Source of the DNA: a virus
IMG/VR virus record: IMGVR_UViG_3300023301_000115
Location: 1 to 22,998 of that record
Length of the DNA stretch: 22,998 nt
Direction: 5' to 3' (one strand)
Part shown: positions 4,978 to 14,200 of the stretch, one piece after another
Layout: every line of letters starts with the position of its first letter
Numbering within the stretch: position 1 is the stretch's first letter
Notes under the pieces: model-generated
What the model saw: only the letters and a program-made list of their open reading frames with translations
What the model was told of the DNA's origin: nothing
Databases searched by the model: none
Translations under genes and position numbers: made by a program

Positions 4978-7341
4978 ATGGTACACAACATAGATTTAGA
5001 TATGGACAGCATTCCCGATAAAGTTGAGGATGTGCCCGAGGAGATTACCACCATGCTGGCTACTATAGATACAGCATTGATGCAGCTATGCTCCTCCCTG
5101 TCCGTTAAGTTCACTGACTACGCTTCTAAGAGAACTGCCAAAGAAGAGGAGTGGGTACAAGCAGAGCGTCAGTACTCTGGTAGTCTAGACATCGAAGATG
5201 ACAAGAAGCTGAGAGCACTCGGCGGATCTCGTGCGCACTCATCTCCCCCCATAGTAAACATTACACGACCCAAAACAAATATCGCTATCGCCCGTATGCA
5301 GGATATCCAATTCCCTCTCGGCGGTAACTACAATTTCATACTAGAACCAACAGAAGTGCCAGAGCTGCGGAAGGCTTTGAAGGATGACACACCCGTAGAA
5401 GAGGAGCAGGAGCCGGAAGAGATGTCTATGGCTGGGACGCCTATGGCACCCATGGATCCTACTGCTGAGGAGGGCCCCCCACCGGAGCCAACCCAAGCCC
5501 CTACCATAGCTGATATAGCCAGATCTATTATGTCCGAGGCCAAAGAGGCCGCGACTGCTATGCAGACACAGATACGTGATCGCCTTACAGAGGCTAGCTA
5601 CGGTAAGAAAGCACGTAATTCCATGGATGATATGTGCCGGTTAGGCACTGCTGTTATTAAAGGTCCTGTACATAAGCAGAAGATTGACCGCAAGTACGAC
5701 AGGGTCCCCACATCAGATGGGGATTCTATCGAGGCACTGACCTTGACAGAGCGCACCATACCATCCGTACAGTGGGTAGATCCCCGTCTTGTGTACCCAG
5801 ATCCGGATGCAAGGCCGGGCACGGACATGGAGGATATCTTTGAGGTCCACTTAATGACAGCCCGTACGGTATCTAAGCTGGCATCTAACCCCGCGTTTAT
5901 GCGCGAGAGAGTACGCAAGGTACTAGGTACCGAGCCCGACATTAGCTCACTGGGCTCCGCTATACAAAGCCTATCCTTAGTAGGCTCTGCCGGTACCCGT
6001 ATACAAAATCGCTATGCAGTTAAGGAATACCACGGATCCATAGACAAGCAGGTTCTGCTTGATGTGGGTCTAATCAGTGAGGAACAGAAAGAGGACAGCC
6101 TGTTCTTGCCACAGGGCGAGGTATGGTTCTGTAATAACCACGTCATACGAATTTCCCTGTCACCACTAGAAGCGGATGATAGTGTACCTTATTTCTTCTG
6201 TACATGGGAGGATGATAAGTCCAGCATCTTTGGTCATGGTATACCCTATCTTATGCGGCATGCCCAGCGCGTGGTAAACTCATCATGGCTGATGTTGCTA
6301 GATAATGCCGGACTCACCGCAGGTCCTCAGATTGTACTGAATCGTGAGATGATTAGGCCTGCATCACCCGAAGAGGGGTGGCGCATAGAGCCTATGAAGG
6401 TGTGGTTCATGACAGAGTATGGCGCTAATGTTCAGGAAGCCATGCAATTCGTTAATGTACCTACACAGCAAGAGTCCATTGCAAACATCACTGAACTAGC
6501 GATGACCTTTGCCGACATAGAGTCGGCTATACCCGCTATCCAATCGGGGGAGATGCCTTCCGGTAATAACACACTGGGTGGTGTGGCTATGGTACTTACC
6601 GCCTCGCACATTGTACAGCAGAGAGTGAGTGAAAGGTGGGACGATAATATAACCGTGCCCCTTATACGTCGCTTCTACGACTGGGAAATGCAGTATAGCG
6701 AGGACGAGAATATCCGCCGCGGGGATTTGAATGTTAAAGTAGGTGGTGCTACAGAGCGGATTGACAAGCAAGTTAAAGCACAGGACATTGAGCGCATCCT
6801 AGGTTTGGCGGGATCTAACCCCGACTTCCAGAAGCACATCGACGCGGATGCCGCCTTCCGGGAGCTTGTAGCTACTACACGCGCAGGTGACATTATCCTG
6901 AGCCTCGAAGAGGTAGCACGCAGAGAGCAGGAGGCCGCTGCACAGCAGCAAGAGGCCCCACCAGACGCCGAGACTATCAAAGCGCAAGCAGCTATGCTGT
7001 CCGCGCAGGTTAAGCAGCAGGCGCTGGAGATCAACCAGCAGATGGCCCAAGCTGAGTTAGAGATGAACTCACAAATATCTCAGGCTAAGCTAGAAAACGA
7101 GCGCATCAGGATGCAGGCCACGCAGCAGGAAGGCTTTATGAAGGTGCAGCTAGCCCAGATGGATCGAGAGCAGAAGCTTCTTGAACTGGCGGCTAAGGGT
7201 GAGATGACACAGTCAGAGCTGACACAGAAATTGCAGATCGCTGTTATGACAGAGGAGACTAAGCGCATTCTTAAGGAGGCAGACATATCCCAGTTCCGTG
7301 AGGAGCTGAGTATTAAACGGGAAATGGGAACAGGAATTTAA
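4978..7341 (+). CDS. Portal protein
   Basis: 787 residues, within the range of large podovirus portals, which form the dodecameric ring through which DNA enters and leaves the head. The N-terminal quarter contains the segment NITRPKTNIAIARMQDIQFP, then NYNFILEPTEVPEL. I recognise this style of sequence (a run of helix then LxPTPVPEL) from podophage portals. An acidic, proline-rich insert follows (about 130-165). The last 130 residues (about 655-785) are Gln/Ala/Glu-rich helix with coiled-coil character, probably the barrel or crown reaching into the capsid. It lies between terminase and scaffold, the canonical slot. The start at 4978 has only a weak upstream site (CGGG), so translation may be coupled to the terminase three bases before. 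Confidence 0.87.
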   Translation: MVHNIDLDMDSIPDKVEDVPEEITTMLATIDTALMQLCSSLSVKFTDYASKRTAKEEEWVQAERQYSGSLDIEDDKKLRALGGSRAHSSPPIVNITRPKTNIAIARMQDIQFPLGGNYNFILEPTEVPELRKALKDDTPVEEEQEPEEMSMAGTPMAPMDPTAEEGPPPEPTQAPTIADIARSIMSEAKEAATAMQTQIRDRLTEASYGKKARNSMDDMCRLGTAVIKGPVHKQKIDRKYDRVPTSDGDSIEALTLTERTIPSVQWVDPRLVYPDPDARPGTDMEDIFEVHLMTARTVSKLASNPAFMRERVRKVLGTEPDISSLGSAIQSLSLVGSAGTRIQNRYAVKEYHGSIDKQVLLDVGLISEEQKEDSLFLPQGEVWFCNNHVIRISLSPLEADDSVPYFFCTWEDDKSSIFGHGIPYLMRHAQRVVNSSWLMLLDNAGLTAGPQIVLNREMIRPASPEEGWRIEPMKVWFMTEYGANVQEAMQFVNVPTQQESIANITELAMTFADIESAIPAIQSGEMPSGNNTLGGVAMVLTASHIVQQRVSERWDDNITVPLIRRFYDWEMQYSEDENIRRGDLNVKVGGATERIDKQVKAQDIERILGLAGSNPDFQKHIDADAAFRELVATTRAGDIILSLEEVARREQEAAAQQQEAPPDAETIKAQAAMLSAQVKQQALEINQQMAQAELEMNSQISQAKLENERIRMQATQQEGFMKVQLAQMDREQKLLELAAKGEMTQSELTQKLQIAVMTEETKRILKEADISQFREELSIKREMGTGI

Positions 7342-7344
7342 ACG

Positions 7345-7527
7345 ATGAGTAATATTGATCTGGACAAAGTACTCAGTGTAATGAAGGAAGAGCTGCACAA
7401 GAAGGAGTCTATGGCTCTACGGGTGCAGCCAACCACTAACGAGCAGTATGCCTGCCTAGGCAGAGCGGCTGGTATTAGAGAGCTTATAAATAAGTTCGAG
7501 CAGATGGCGCAACAGGGTTCACTCTAG
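7345..7527 (+). CDS. Small helical protein between portal and scaffold
   Basis: 60 residues, not recognised. The sequence (SNIDLDKVLSVMKEELHKKE, later LGRAAGIRELINKFEQMAQQ) predicts two charged amphipathic helices joined by a short loop. AGGAA at 7332-7336 gives a reasonable ribosome site. It starts three bases after the portal stop and sits 23 bases before the scaffold, so it belongs to the capsid-assembly operon. Small proteins in this slot are common in podoviruses and may assist portal or scaffold assembly; this is context only. Confidence 0.75.
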   Translation: MSNIDLDKVLSVMKEELHKKESMALRVQPTTNEQYACLGRAAGIRELINKFEQMAQQGSL

Positions 7528-7550
7528 TTGCCCCATAATAGGAGCGTAAG

Positions 7551-8549
7551 ATGAGTACGACTGATCAAGAGTCAGGTATTGTAGAAGAAGAAGTATCGTC
7601 AGATGATTTATTTAATGCGATGTGGGGTTCTAAGAGTAAAACAGACCTCACCCCGGAAGATGATGACTCGGATGACGATGAAGACAGTGGTGATGAGGTA
7701 AAGGGAGCTGATACTCCCAAGGACACGGATGAGGTAGAGGCACCACCTGCTAAGGCAGCTGGCACCAAACCTGCATCCACACCTGAGCCACCAACCCGGC
7801 AGGCCCGAGATCCACATGAGTGGATTAAGAGTCTCCCAGAAGAGCAGCGAGAACTGGCCGAGGCCTTACGGCACGAAGCCCTTTCTGATAGGGGTAGAGT
7901 TTCAGCCCTTACGCGAAAGATTAATGAAACTGCAACGGAGTTGGCCCGTATCAAAGCCCACCCGCCCACAACAGGTTCCGCAGAAGAGAAACCTGCTGTT
8001 GCCCCAACTGAGTCAGAAGCCCTGTCCCAGTTAAAGTCGGATTACCCAGAGCTAAGCAAGACCCTCGAAGCCGTTATGGCCGAACGGGAAACTTCCTTAA
8101 AGCAGGAATTCGACGCTCGACTAACTCCTATTCAAGAAGGCAGGGAAGCAGACGCGAAAGCCTCTGCAGCTAGCCAGCTCGAACAGAAGGCTGCCGAGAT
8201 CTTCGACACTGAAAATACCGGAGTTTATTGGAAGGATGTAGTACACAGTGAAGACTTCTCCGCGTGGTTGGATACACAACCCTCCTTCATACAAAACACA
8301 GCACGTACTACTGAGGACCCCGCAGAGGGACTCGATGTGCTAGCTATGTATGAACGAGCGTACCAAGCCGCCGTAGGAGCCATCCCAGAAGACGATACCG
8401 GTACCGATACTTCACAAGGTGATAAAATCAAAGCACAACGGTCGAAGCGTAAAGTTACGACAACATCCCCAGATAGTAAGCCAGCGGGAAGCGATTCCAA
8501 GGATTACTCAGGTGATTACGATGCTATGTTTAAGGCCATGTGGGGTTAA
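7551..8549 (+). CDS. Scaffolding protein
   Basis: 332 residues. Position directly before the major capsid gene, low sequence complexity, strong negative charge near the N-terminus (DDDSDDDEDSGDE) and a helical Ala/Glu/Lys-rich centre identify it as the internal scaffold that guides procapsid assembly and then leaves. Unusually, a short motif occurs at both ends: LFNAMWG at residues 20-26 and MFKAMWG at 326-332, the latter being the exact C-terminus. Scaffolds usually bind the capsid through a terminal element, so both copies may be docking peptides. TAGGAG at 7539-7544 is the ribosome site. No protease motif is seen. Confidence 0.85.
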   Translation: MSTTDQESGIVEEEVSSDDLFNAMWGSKSKTDLTPEDDDSDDDEDSGDEVKGADTPKDTDEVEAPPAKAAGTKPASTPEPPTRQARDPHEWIKSLPEEQRELAEALRHEALSDRGRVSALTRKINETATELARIKAHPPTTGSAEEKPAVAPTESEALSQLKSDYPELSKTLEAVMAERETSLKQEFDARLTPIQEGREADAKASAASQLEQKAAEIFDTENTGVYWKDVVHSEDFSAWLDTQPSFIQNTARTTEDPAEGLDVLAMYERAYQAAVGAIPEDDTGTDTSQGDKIKAQRSKRKVTTTSPDSKPAGSDSKDYSGDYDAMFKAMWG

Positions 8550-8584
8550 TTAAATAAACCACGTAATATTATAGGAGTTACATA

Positions 8585-9595
8585 ATGAGTGTAGCAACAA
8601 CCTATGGCGATATAGGCCAACGTACGGCGGTGTGGGCAGAGGGCACAATGCTTGAGCACGCAGAGCCGATTTTAGTACTTGATAAGTTTGGTGAATCCAA
8701 ACCCCTGCCTAAGAACAAGGCAGACACCATCAAGTTCCGTCGCCCCGTTCCATACGCTGTATCAACTTCGCAGTTGGTAGAGGGTGTGACACCTGCTCCA
8801 AAACAGATCAACTATGAAGACGTAACTGTCCAAATGGGCCAGTATGGTGATCTAGTGAGCATCTCTGATCGTGTCGCAGACATGTCTGAGGATCCTGTTC
8901 TGGCTAATGCAGCAATGCTGGCTGGTGAGCAGGCTGCAGAAACCAAAGAGTTAGTTCTCTGGGGTACGCTGCGTGCAGGTACTAGCGTGTTCTATAGCGG
9001 TACTGGTACACCTACCAGCCGTTCGGGTGTGAACAGCGTCGCAACACTTGCGCTGCAGCGTGCAGTAATCCGTGCGCTCAAGCGCCAACGTGCTCGTACG
9101 ATCACCTCCGTAGTAGCCGCTTCTCCGAAGTATGGCACCATGGCGGTCTCACCTGCATACATTGCATTTGGTCATACCGATATTGAGCAGGATATCCGGG
9201 ATATGGCAGGCTTCGTTGCTGTGGAAAGCTACGGTACCTACTCACCTGTATCCGATTATGAAATCGGCAAGGTAGAGGGCGTACGGTATATCCTTTCACC
9301 AGTACTGGAACCATTCCTGTCTGCAGGTAGTGCCACGCTTAACGGCATGGTGGCTACGGACGACACTAATGTAGATGTGTATCCATTGATTTATATCGCC
9401 AAGAACAGCTATGGTACTGTTCCGTTGAAGGGTGCGGGTTCTATGAATCCTACCGTTATCAACCCCGGCACTATCAGTAAGTCTGACCCTCTGGGCCAGC
9501 GTGGTTTTGTTGGCTGGAAGATGTACTTCGCTGCTGTAATCCTGAACGAAGCATGGCTTACCCGTGTGGAAGTTGGCGTTACAGACCTCACATAA
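8585..9595 (+). CDS. Major capsid protein, N4-gp56 family
   Basis: 336 residues. It matches the N4 gp56-type major capsid pattern along its length: TYGDIGQRTAVWAEGTMLEH at the start, LPKNKADTIKFRRPVPY, LVEGVTPAP, QYGDLVSISDRVADMSEDPV, GEQAAETKELVLWGTL, then DIEQDIRDMAGFVAVESYG and a C-terminal DPLGQRGFVGWK with ILNEAWLTRVEV. It should build the icosahedral shell with an HK97-type fold. TAGGAG at 8571-8576 provides initiation. Codon use differs clearly from most neighbours: one ATA against about twelve ATC, arginine almost always CGT, and no AGA or AGG. This is typical of a very highly translated gene. Confidence 0.93.
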   Translation: MSVATTYGDIGQRTAVWAEGTMLEHAEPILVLDKFGESKPLPKNKADTIKFRRPVPYAVSTSQLVEGVTPAPKQINYEDVTVQMGQYGDLVSISDRVADMSEDPVLANAAMLAGEQAAETKELVLWGTLRAGTSVFYSGTGTPTSRSGVNSVATLALQRAVIRALKRQRARTITSVVAASPKYGTMAVSPAYIAFGHTDIEQDIRDMAGFVAVESYGTYSPVSDYEIGKVEGVRYILSPVLEPFLSAGSATLNGMVATDDTNVDVYPLIYIAKNSYGTVPLKGAGSMNPTVINPGTISKSDPLGQRGFVGWKMYFAAVILNEAWLTRVEVGVTDLT

Positions 9596-9613
9596 TAACT
9601 AGGAGTATAAATT

Positions 9614-10021
9614 ATGGCTAATATTCAAGACCACCAATACGCGGAGGACGCCCGCGTAGACTTTAATACGGGACAGGTGCGTATTAACACTGACTGGGGC
9701 GTAACTAACCTGACTATCAACTCACAGCAGCGCGTATTCAAAGCTGCGAAGGACGGTTACGTATCCAACTTTGCCCTGACTAGTACCGATATGGACACCA
9801 ACGCTATTCCAACGTTGACCATTGATGTAGGTACGGAAGCTAACGATGACGCCTTCATGGCGGCTGCTACTAGCGGTCAGGCGGGTGTATCCAGCATTGC
9901 TAACGTTGCGGAGCGCGTACTACTCGCTGAGGGTGAGTACGTGATTATCAGCATCAAGGCAGCATCCGCGACAGCGGCAGCTGGTAGCACCCAGCTGAGC
10001 TTTAACTTCACAGTTCTGTAA
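9614..10021 (+). CDS. Capsid decoration / cement-type protein
   Basis: 135 residues. After a polar N-terminus (about 1-35) there is a beta-rich domain: QRVFKAAKDGYVSNFALTST, DMDTNAIPTLTIDVG, then ERVLLAEGEYVIISIKAAS and TQLSFNFTVL. This alternating strand pattern resembles the jelly-roll-like proteins often encoded immediately after N4-gp56-type capsid genes, which probably bind the outside of the shell. Like the capsid gene it contains no ATA codon and favours abundant-tRNA codons, which argues for a structural protein in many copies. AGGAG at 9601-9605 is the ribosome site, and a strong terminator hairpin follows the gene. Identification is by pattern and position. Confidence 0.7.
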   Translation: MANIQDHQYAEDARVDFNTGQVRINTDWGVTNLTINSQQRVFKAAKDGYVSNFALTSTDMDTNAIPTLTIDVGTEANDDAFMAAATSGQAGVSSIANVAERVLLAEGEYVIISIKAASATAAAGSTQLSFNFTVL

Positions 10022-10042
10022 GTAGAGCTATAACTAGGTTGT

Positions 10043-10058
10043 GGGGGCTTCGGCCCCC
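10043..10058 (+). terminator. Rho-independent-type terminator after capsid/decoration genes
   Basis: GGGGGC, tetraloop TTCG, GCCCCC form a six-pair GC stem closed by the very stable C(UUCG)G tetraloop, followed by CTTCCT. Flanking GTTG (10038-10041) and CAAC (10067-10070) could extend the pairing. The T content after the stem is low, so it may be a partial terminator or an mRNA-stabilising end that keeps capsid message levels above those of downstream genes. Confidence 0.75.
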
Positions 10059-10084
10059 CTTCCTACCAACTATAGGAAACAATT

Positions 10085-10531
10085 ATGTCAGCTGATACAG
10101 CATTAGACGAGACACTCAAGGGCATGTCAAAGGGCGAGCTTATTAAATACGCCACAATGACCTACGGTCTCCAAGTAAACACAAGCTTCTCGGTAGTAGA
10201 TCTTATTACTGCAATCAAGAGTGCTTCCACCAAGTATAGCGGCAATGCCGTCATATCCCTATCTACGGATGCTTTAAAGCCGGGCTATGCCCGTATTAAG
10301 ATTAATAAGACCGAGCTGAACCGGCAGGGCAGACCCGCTATCGTAGGGTTGAATGGTACTATGTACTCCCTGCCAGTAGGCAAGGAGATCACAGTGCCTC
10401 TATCCCTAGTAGAGATTCTCTCTAACGCGGTACGCTATGAGTACGAGCCTGATGAAGAGGATGAGAATGCCTTGGTGCGGCGGGAGGTACAGTCGTATCC
10501 ATTCAGCGTACTAGAGATGGCGGCTAAGTAA
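10085..10531 (+). CDS. Capsid-associated hypothetical with SAP/HeH-like N-terminus
   Basis: 148 residues, function unknown. The N-terminal 40 residues (LKGMSKGELIKYATMTYGLQ, then VVDLITAIKSA) have the helix-extended loop-helix look of SAP/HeH/Rho-N-type DNA-binding modules: a helix, a short polar strand and a second helix. The rest (about 60-148) looks like a small beta domain (AVISLSTDALKPGYARIKIN, GLNGTMYSLPVGKEITVPLS) with an acidic segment near the end (EPDEEDENA). AGGAAA at 10073-10078 precedes the ATG. Its place between decoration protein and adaptor suggests a head-completion or capsid-vertex role. The SAP/HeH resemblance is by eye and not certain. Confidence 0.65.
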   Translation: MSADTALDETLKGMSKGELIKYATMTYGLQVNTSFSVVDLITAIKSASTKYSGNAVISLSTDALKPGYARIKINKTELNRQGRPAIVGLNGTMYSLPVGKEITVPLSLVEILSNAVRYEYEPDEEDENALVRREVQSYPFSVLEMAAK

Positions 10532-10567
10532 CTTAAACGAACGTAGAAAGAGTGGAGTGAATGTCCT

Positions 10568-11251
10568 GTGGCTACATATCTAAAACTAGTCCAAAAAGCT
10601 GTACGTAAATCCGGCGCGAGCGTAGATGTTCCTACTACTATTGTGGGTGCCACGGGCATCACCGAGATGTTTGTAGAGTGGGTACAAGACGCATGGAAGG
10701 ATATACAGCTAGAGCATATGGGCTGGAATTGGCGCGTAGTCCGGGACGACACCCTAGCTATTACTGCAGGTACCGACGAGTATGCCATGCCCGCAGATCT
10801 TGAGAGTTTTGATAATCGAACCTTGTCTATATATATAGATCCTGCTGACGAATCACCTCTGCACTTTGTGAACTACCATGTATGGCGTAATACTATGGAT
10901 AAGCAGAGCCCGGCCACGCCTGCGCGGCCACAGCGGTTTACTATTACTCCCGACGATAAGATAGCTATATTCCCCCCACCTGATGTGGGTTACACCCTGC
11001 GTATGGATGGGTTTAGGGTACTACAACTACTAGATGTGGAAAATAATAATGACATACCTGCTTACCTGCGCCCCGAGTACCACGATGGTATAATGTGGCG
11101 GGCTGTTATGTACTATGCACAGCACTTCGAGGATGGGGCTAAGCTCCAAGAGGCACAGGCCCATTTCAAACCTTATAAAAAGTACTATGAGGAAAGAGAG
11201 CTGGAAGATATTACTTTAGATACTACATCAATGTACTCACGCGGCCACTAA
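10568..11251 (+). CDS. Head-to-tail adaptor protein
   Basis: 227 residues, with GTG start. GTGGAG upstream (GGAG at 10554-10557) fits it, while the ATG at 10561 is in another frame and stops after 15 codons. The sequence (FVEWVQDAWKDIQLEHMGWN, then RDDTLAITAGTDEYAMPAD, then RPQRFTITPDDKIAIFPPP) is the recurring pattern of podophage and siphophage adaptor proteins: an N-terminal helical bundle, a beta-type middle reading out as ...I.P, and a C-terminal helix (RPEYHDGIMWRAVMYYAQHF). Such adaptors (T7 gp11-like, P22 gp4-like by role) ring the portal base and carry the tail nozzle, which is the next gene four bases on. Confidence 0.75.
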   Translation: MATYLKLVQKAVRKSGASVDVPTTIVGATGITEMFVEWVQDAWKDIQLEHMGWNWRVVRDDTLAITAGTDEYAMPADLESFDNRTLSIYIDPADESPLHFVNYHVWRNTMDKQSPATPARPQRFTITPDDKIAIFPPPDVGYTLRMDGFRVLQLLDVENNNDIPAYLRPEYHDGIMWRAVMYYAQHFEDGAKLQEAQAHFKPYKKYYEERELEDITLDTTSMYSRGH

Positions 11252-11255
11252 TACC

Positions 11256-14200
11256 ATGCCCTATATAGATCCTAAAGACATAGAAGAACGTAACTACCAG
11301 CCTGTTGACCTACGTGGTGGCCTAGATCTTACTACGAGTAAATTCACGGTACCCCGAGGAACACTGCAGGACTGCCTAAACTACGAGGCAACCGATCAGG
11401 GGTATACTAGATCGCAGGACTTGTGGCCCTTCGATGGTACCTCCAATGGGGCCTTAGAGGACGCCTTTGAGGTAAGCGGTAGATACGATAGTGACTTTAG
11501 TGGCCTGTTCACACAGGGTGGAGAAGTTACGTGGTCAGCGTCTGCTGGTGGGGCCACTATAGGTAGGGGAGTAGTAGCCTATTGGACGGCGGACTATACC
11601 CCTGACTCTGACTATGAAACCCCACTTCTAGGAATTGTAGATATTACGGGAACCGCCCCGACAATCACACATTACTTCTACGATACCGCTACCGGTGCAA
11701 CATTCTCTGCTGTGGGCTCTGTAGAGTTCCTAGTAGGGCTCTCATCTGGTAGGGCGGGAACCACTACCCAATCATTCCTCACACGGCTCAATGACTCCAT
11801 CAACCCCGGTAGAATAGTATCTACTAATACAGAACATCGACCCGCCTATCGGGGAAAGGTGCCCGGATTTGGGGGTGTTACGGGCGGGTTCCAATTCAAA
11901 GATACGGTCTATGCTGTACGAGACTACACCGCTGTGGCATTCGAGGACGGGAAGTACATGTCAGCAGACTCTGGCGCAAAATCCCTAGTAGGGCAGATAA
12001 TTGTTAATCAGGTTTTAGATAGCGCTGTCGTAGCCCAAGTAGTAGATTTAAAGGTCACGTCGGGGGATTGGTGCTCTGGAAATGCTACAGGTATACTGTA
12101 CCTATCCCACATAGTACCAGCTAAGAAGACTCCTTGGGCGATTGGTCAGAGTATACCACAAGAGAGCATACAAGAACATAATGGAGTATACTACTTTAGC
12201 CCCGCTGCCCACACAGCCTCTGCGTTAACCGAGCCCCTAGTAGGGGCTAACTGGACTAGCGTTTGGCTCCCGTCGACGGCGCCGCAGGACATGATATTTA
12301 GTGGTAGCTTAAGGGTACAAGATGGTCCTGCTGTAGCAACCGTCGCTTCTGCAGAGACTCCTCGGAAGGGGATGCTGTGGAAGGCTACCTCCTCGGGATG
12401 GACCCCCCAAGACACGGGATGGGAGATCGGCTTCGAGGATGGCAAGGCTGCACCTAACATAAGAAGCACCTCTCTATTTAGTAATAGCCCCTTAATAACA
12501 GAGTTGTGGCAAGAAGTTGCTGCTATGAGCAATGGACGTACCTCATGGGGGGACGGCCTTGACTGCGCCCCATGGACTATAGGCACTCCCCCAAGTGACA
12601 CCACAGTTGTTTCCTCGGAAGTAACAATACCCGCAGGGAAGTATAGTGAGTATATAAAGCTACCCCTACTTTCCTCATTAACGAGAGACCCAGAAGGTTT
12701 GGAGCTAGTGGGGATACTGCTAAATGTTGAGGCCTATACTTCCGCCTCCACTACAGGGGTAATAACTCATGAGGTTCTTCTTGTTAATGAGAAGACCGGA
12801 GCGGAATGGTATATGTCCCCCAACCAGTCGGAGTTCGGGGAGATAGCAGCCTCCACGGACTCATTTAGGTACCAGACATTCGGGAGTGCCCAGAGTCTGT
12901 GGGAAGTCGAGGGGTTAACTACTGCAGATACTATCAGCGGGGATCTATACGTAGCTATTCGCTACTATAATAGTGCCGCCACAGCCCGTACCGTTACCAT
13001 ATTTGATACCTTGGTCACGCTGTGGCATAGACAGCTAACACAGCCTGCCTACTTTTGGGATGGCACCACGGATGTATGCACAGCAGATATCGTATCAGCG
13101 CAGGCGCTGGGCTCTGCTCAGATATGGACAGATGATGTTGCAGTATCCGCCGTTAGTGCGTCGGCTATCATGTACATATATGAATATGAAGCCACCTCGG
13201 GCACTATAGATTCCGTTAAGGTAGATGGTGTACAATTACTGGGCTCCCAAGTAGCGTACGATACAGACGCGGCGACGACTGCCACAGCAGTAGCAGCTAA
13301 CATTACAGCTAACACCAGCTCCCCAAACTACGAGGCTACTTCCACCGGACCTGCAGTATACATACTTGCGGACAGTGACGCAGGTAGTGCGCCGAACGGC
13401 TTTGATGTAACTAGCTGGGGTGTGGGTGTGGATACATTTGATACTGATATGGAGGGAGGTGTGGACTATGCAGCAGCACCCCTGCTGCCAGAGGGGGTAA
13501 TGACTCTAACTAACGTCTCAGCCCCTTATAAGTTAAGGACGGGTCTGGAGGTACGCTCAGGGCCTACCGGCTTTGGTAGTTTAATCGCCACGACCACTAC
13601 AGCAGGGTCATACAATACCCTGCCCTCTGCAGCAGAAATGGCAGCAGCCAAGTCACAGTACACCTCTGTAGAGGCTAACTTTTACTTAGATGCGGATGAT
13701 GAGTCCACGTACACAGCTACCGGTGCCAGCCCCGCATTTACATATGATGGGACTAACTTTTCCTATATTCACACACCCTTTAAGAGCAGCCGTGATAAGC
13801 CCCGGCATATAGAGTTTCATCTTAACATGCTAGCCCTTGGGTATGACACAGGCCATGTTCTCCTGTCTGTAATTGGTGAGCCCCTTGATTTTCGGGGAGT
13901 ATCGGGTGGTACGAGCTGGGGATTTCGATCTGCTATCACTGGCCTTAAAACCCTGCCCGGAGAGGTGTTATCTGTCTTGACTAGGGAGTCTACAGGTAGT
14001 CTAGAGGGTACCGATCCTTCTTCTATAAAGCTGAAAAATATACAAGCTAACTCTGGGGCGCGCGAGTACACAATGCAGCAGGTTATCGCTCCCTTCTTCC
14101 TAGATTACTATGGTATAAGCACATTAGATGCTACCGCGAAGTATGGTGACTTCTCCTTTGGGCGTGTGTCAGAGATGATAACACCATGGCTCCGGGGGCG

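Noticed and set aside
10561-10608. Short frame starting ATG at 10561
   Set aside because: It ends after 15 codons and overlaps the adaptor gene in another frame; the GTG at 10568 gives the long conserved protein.
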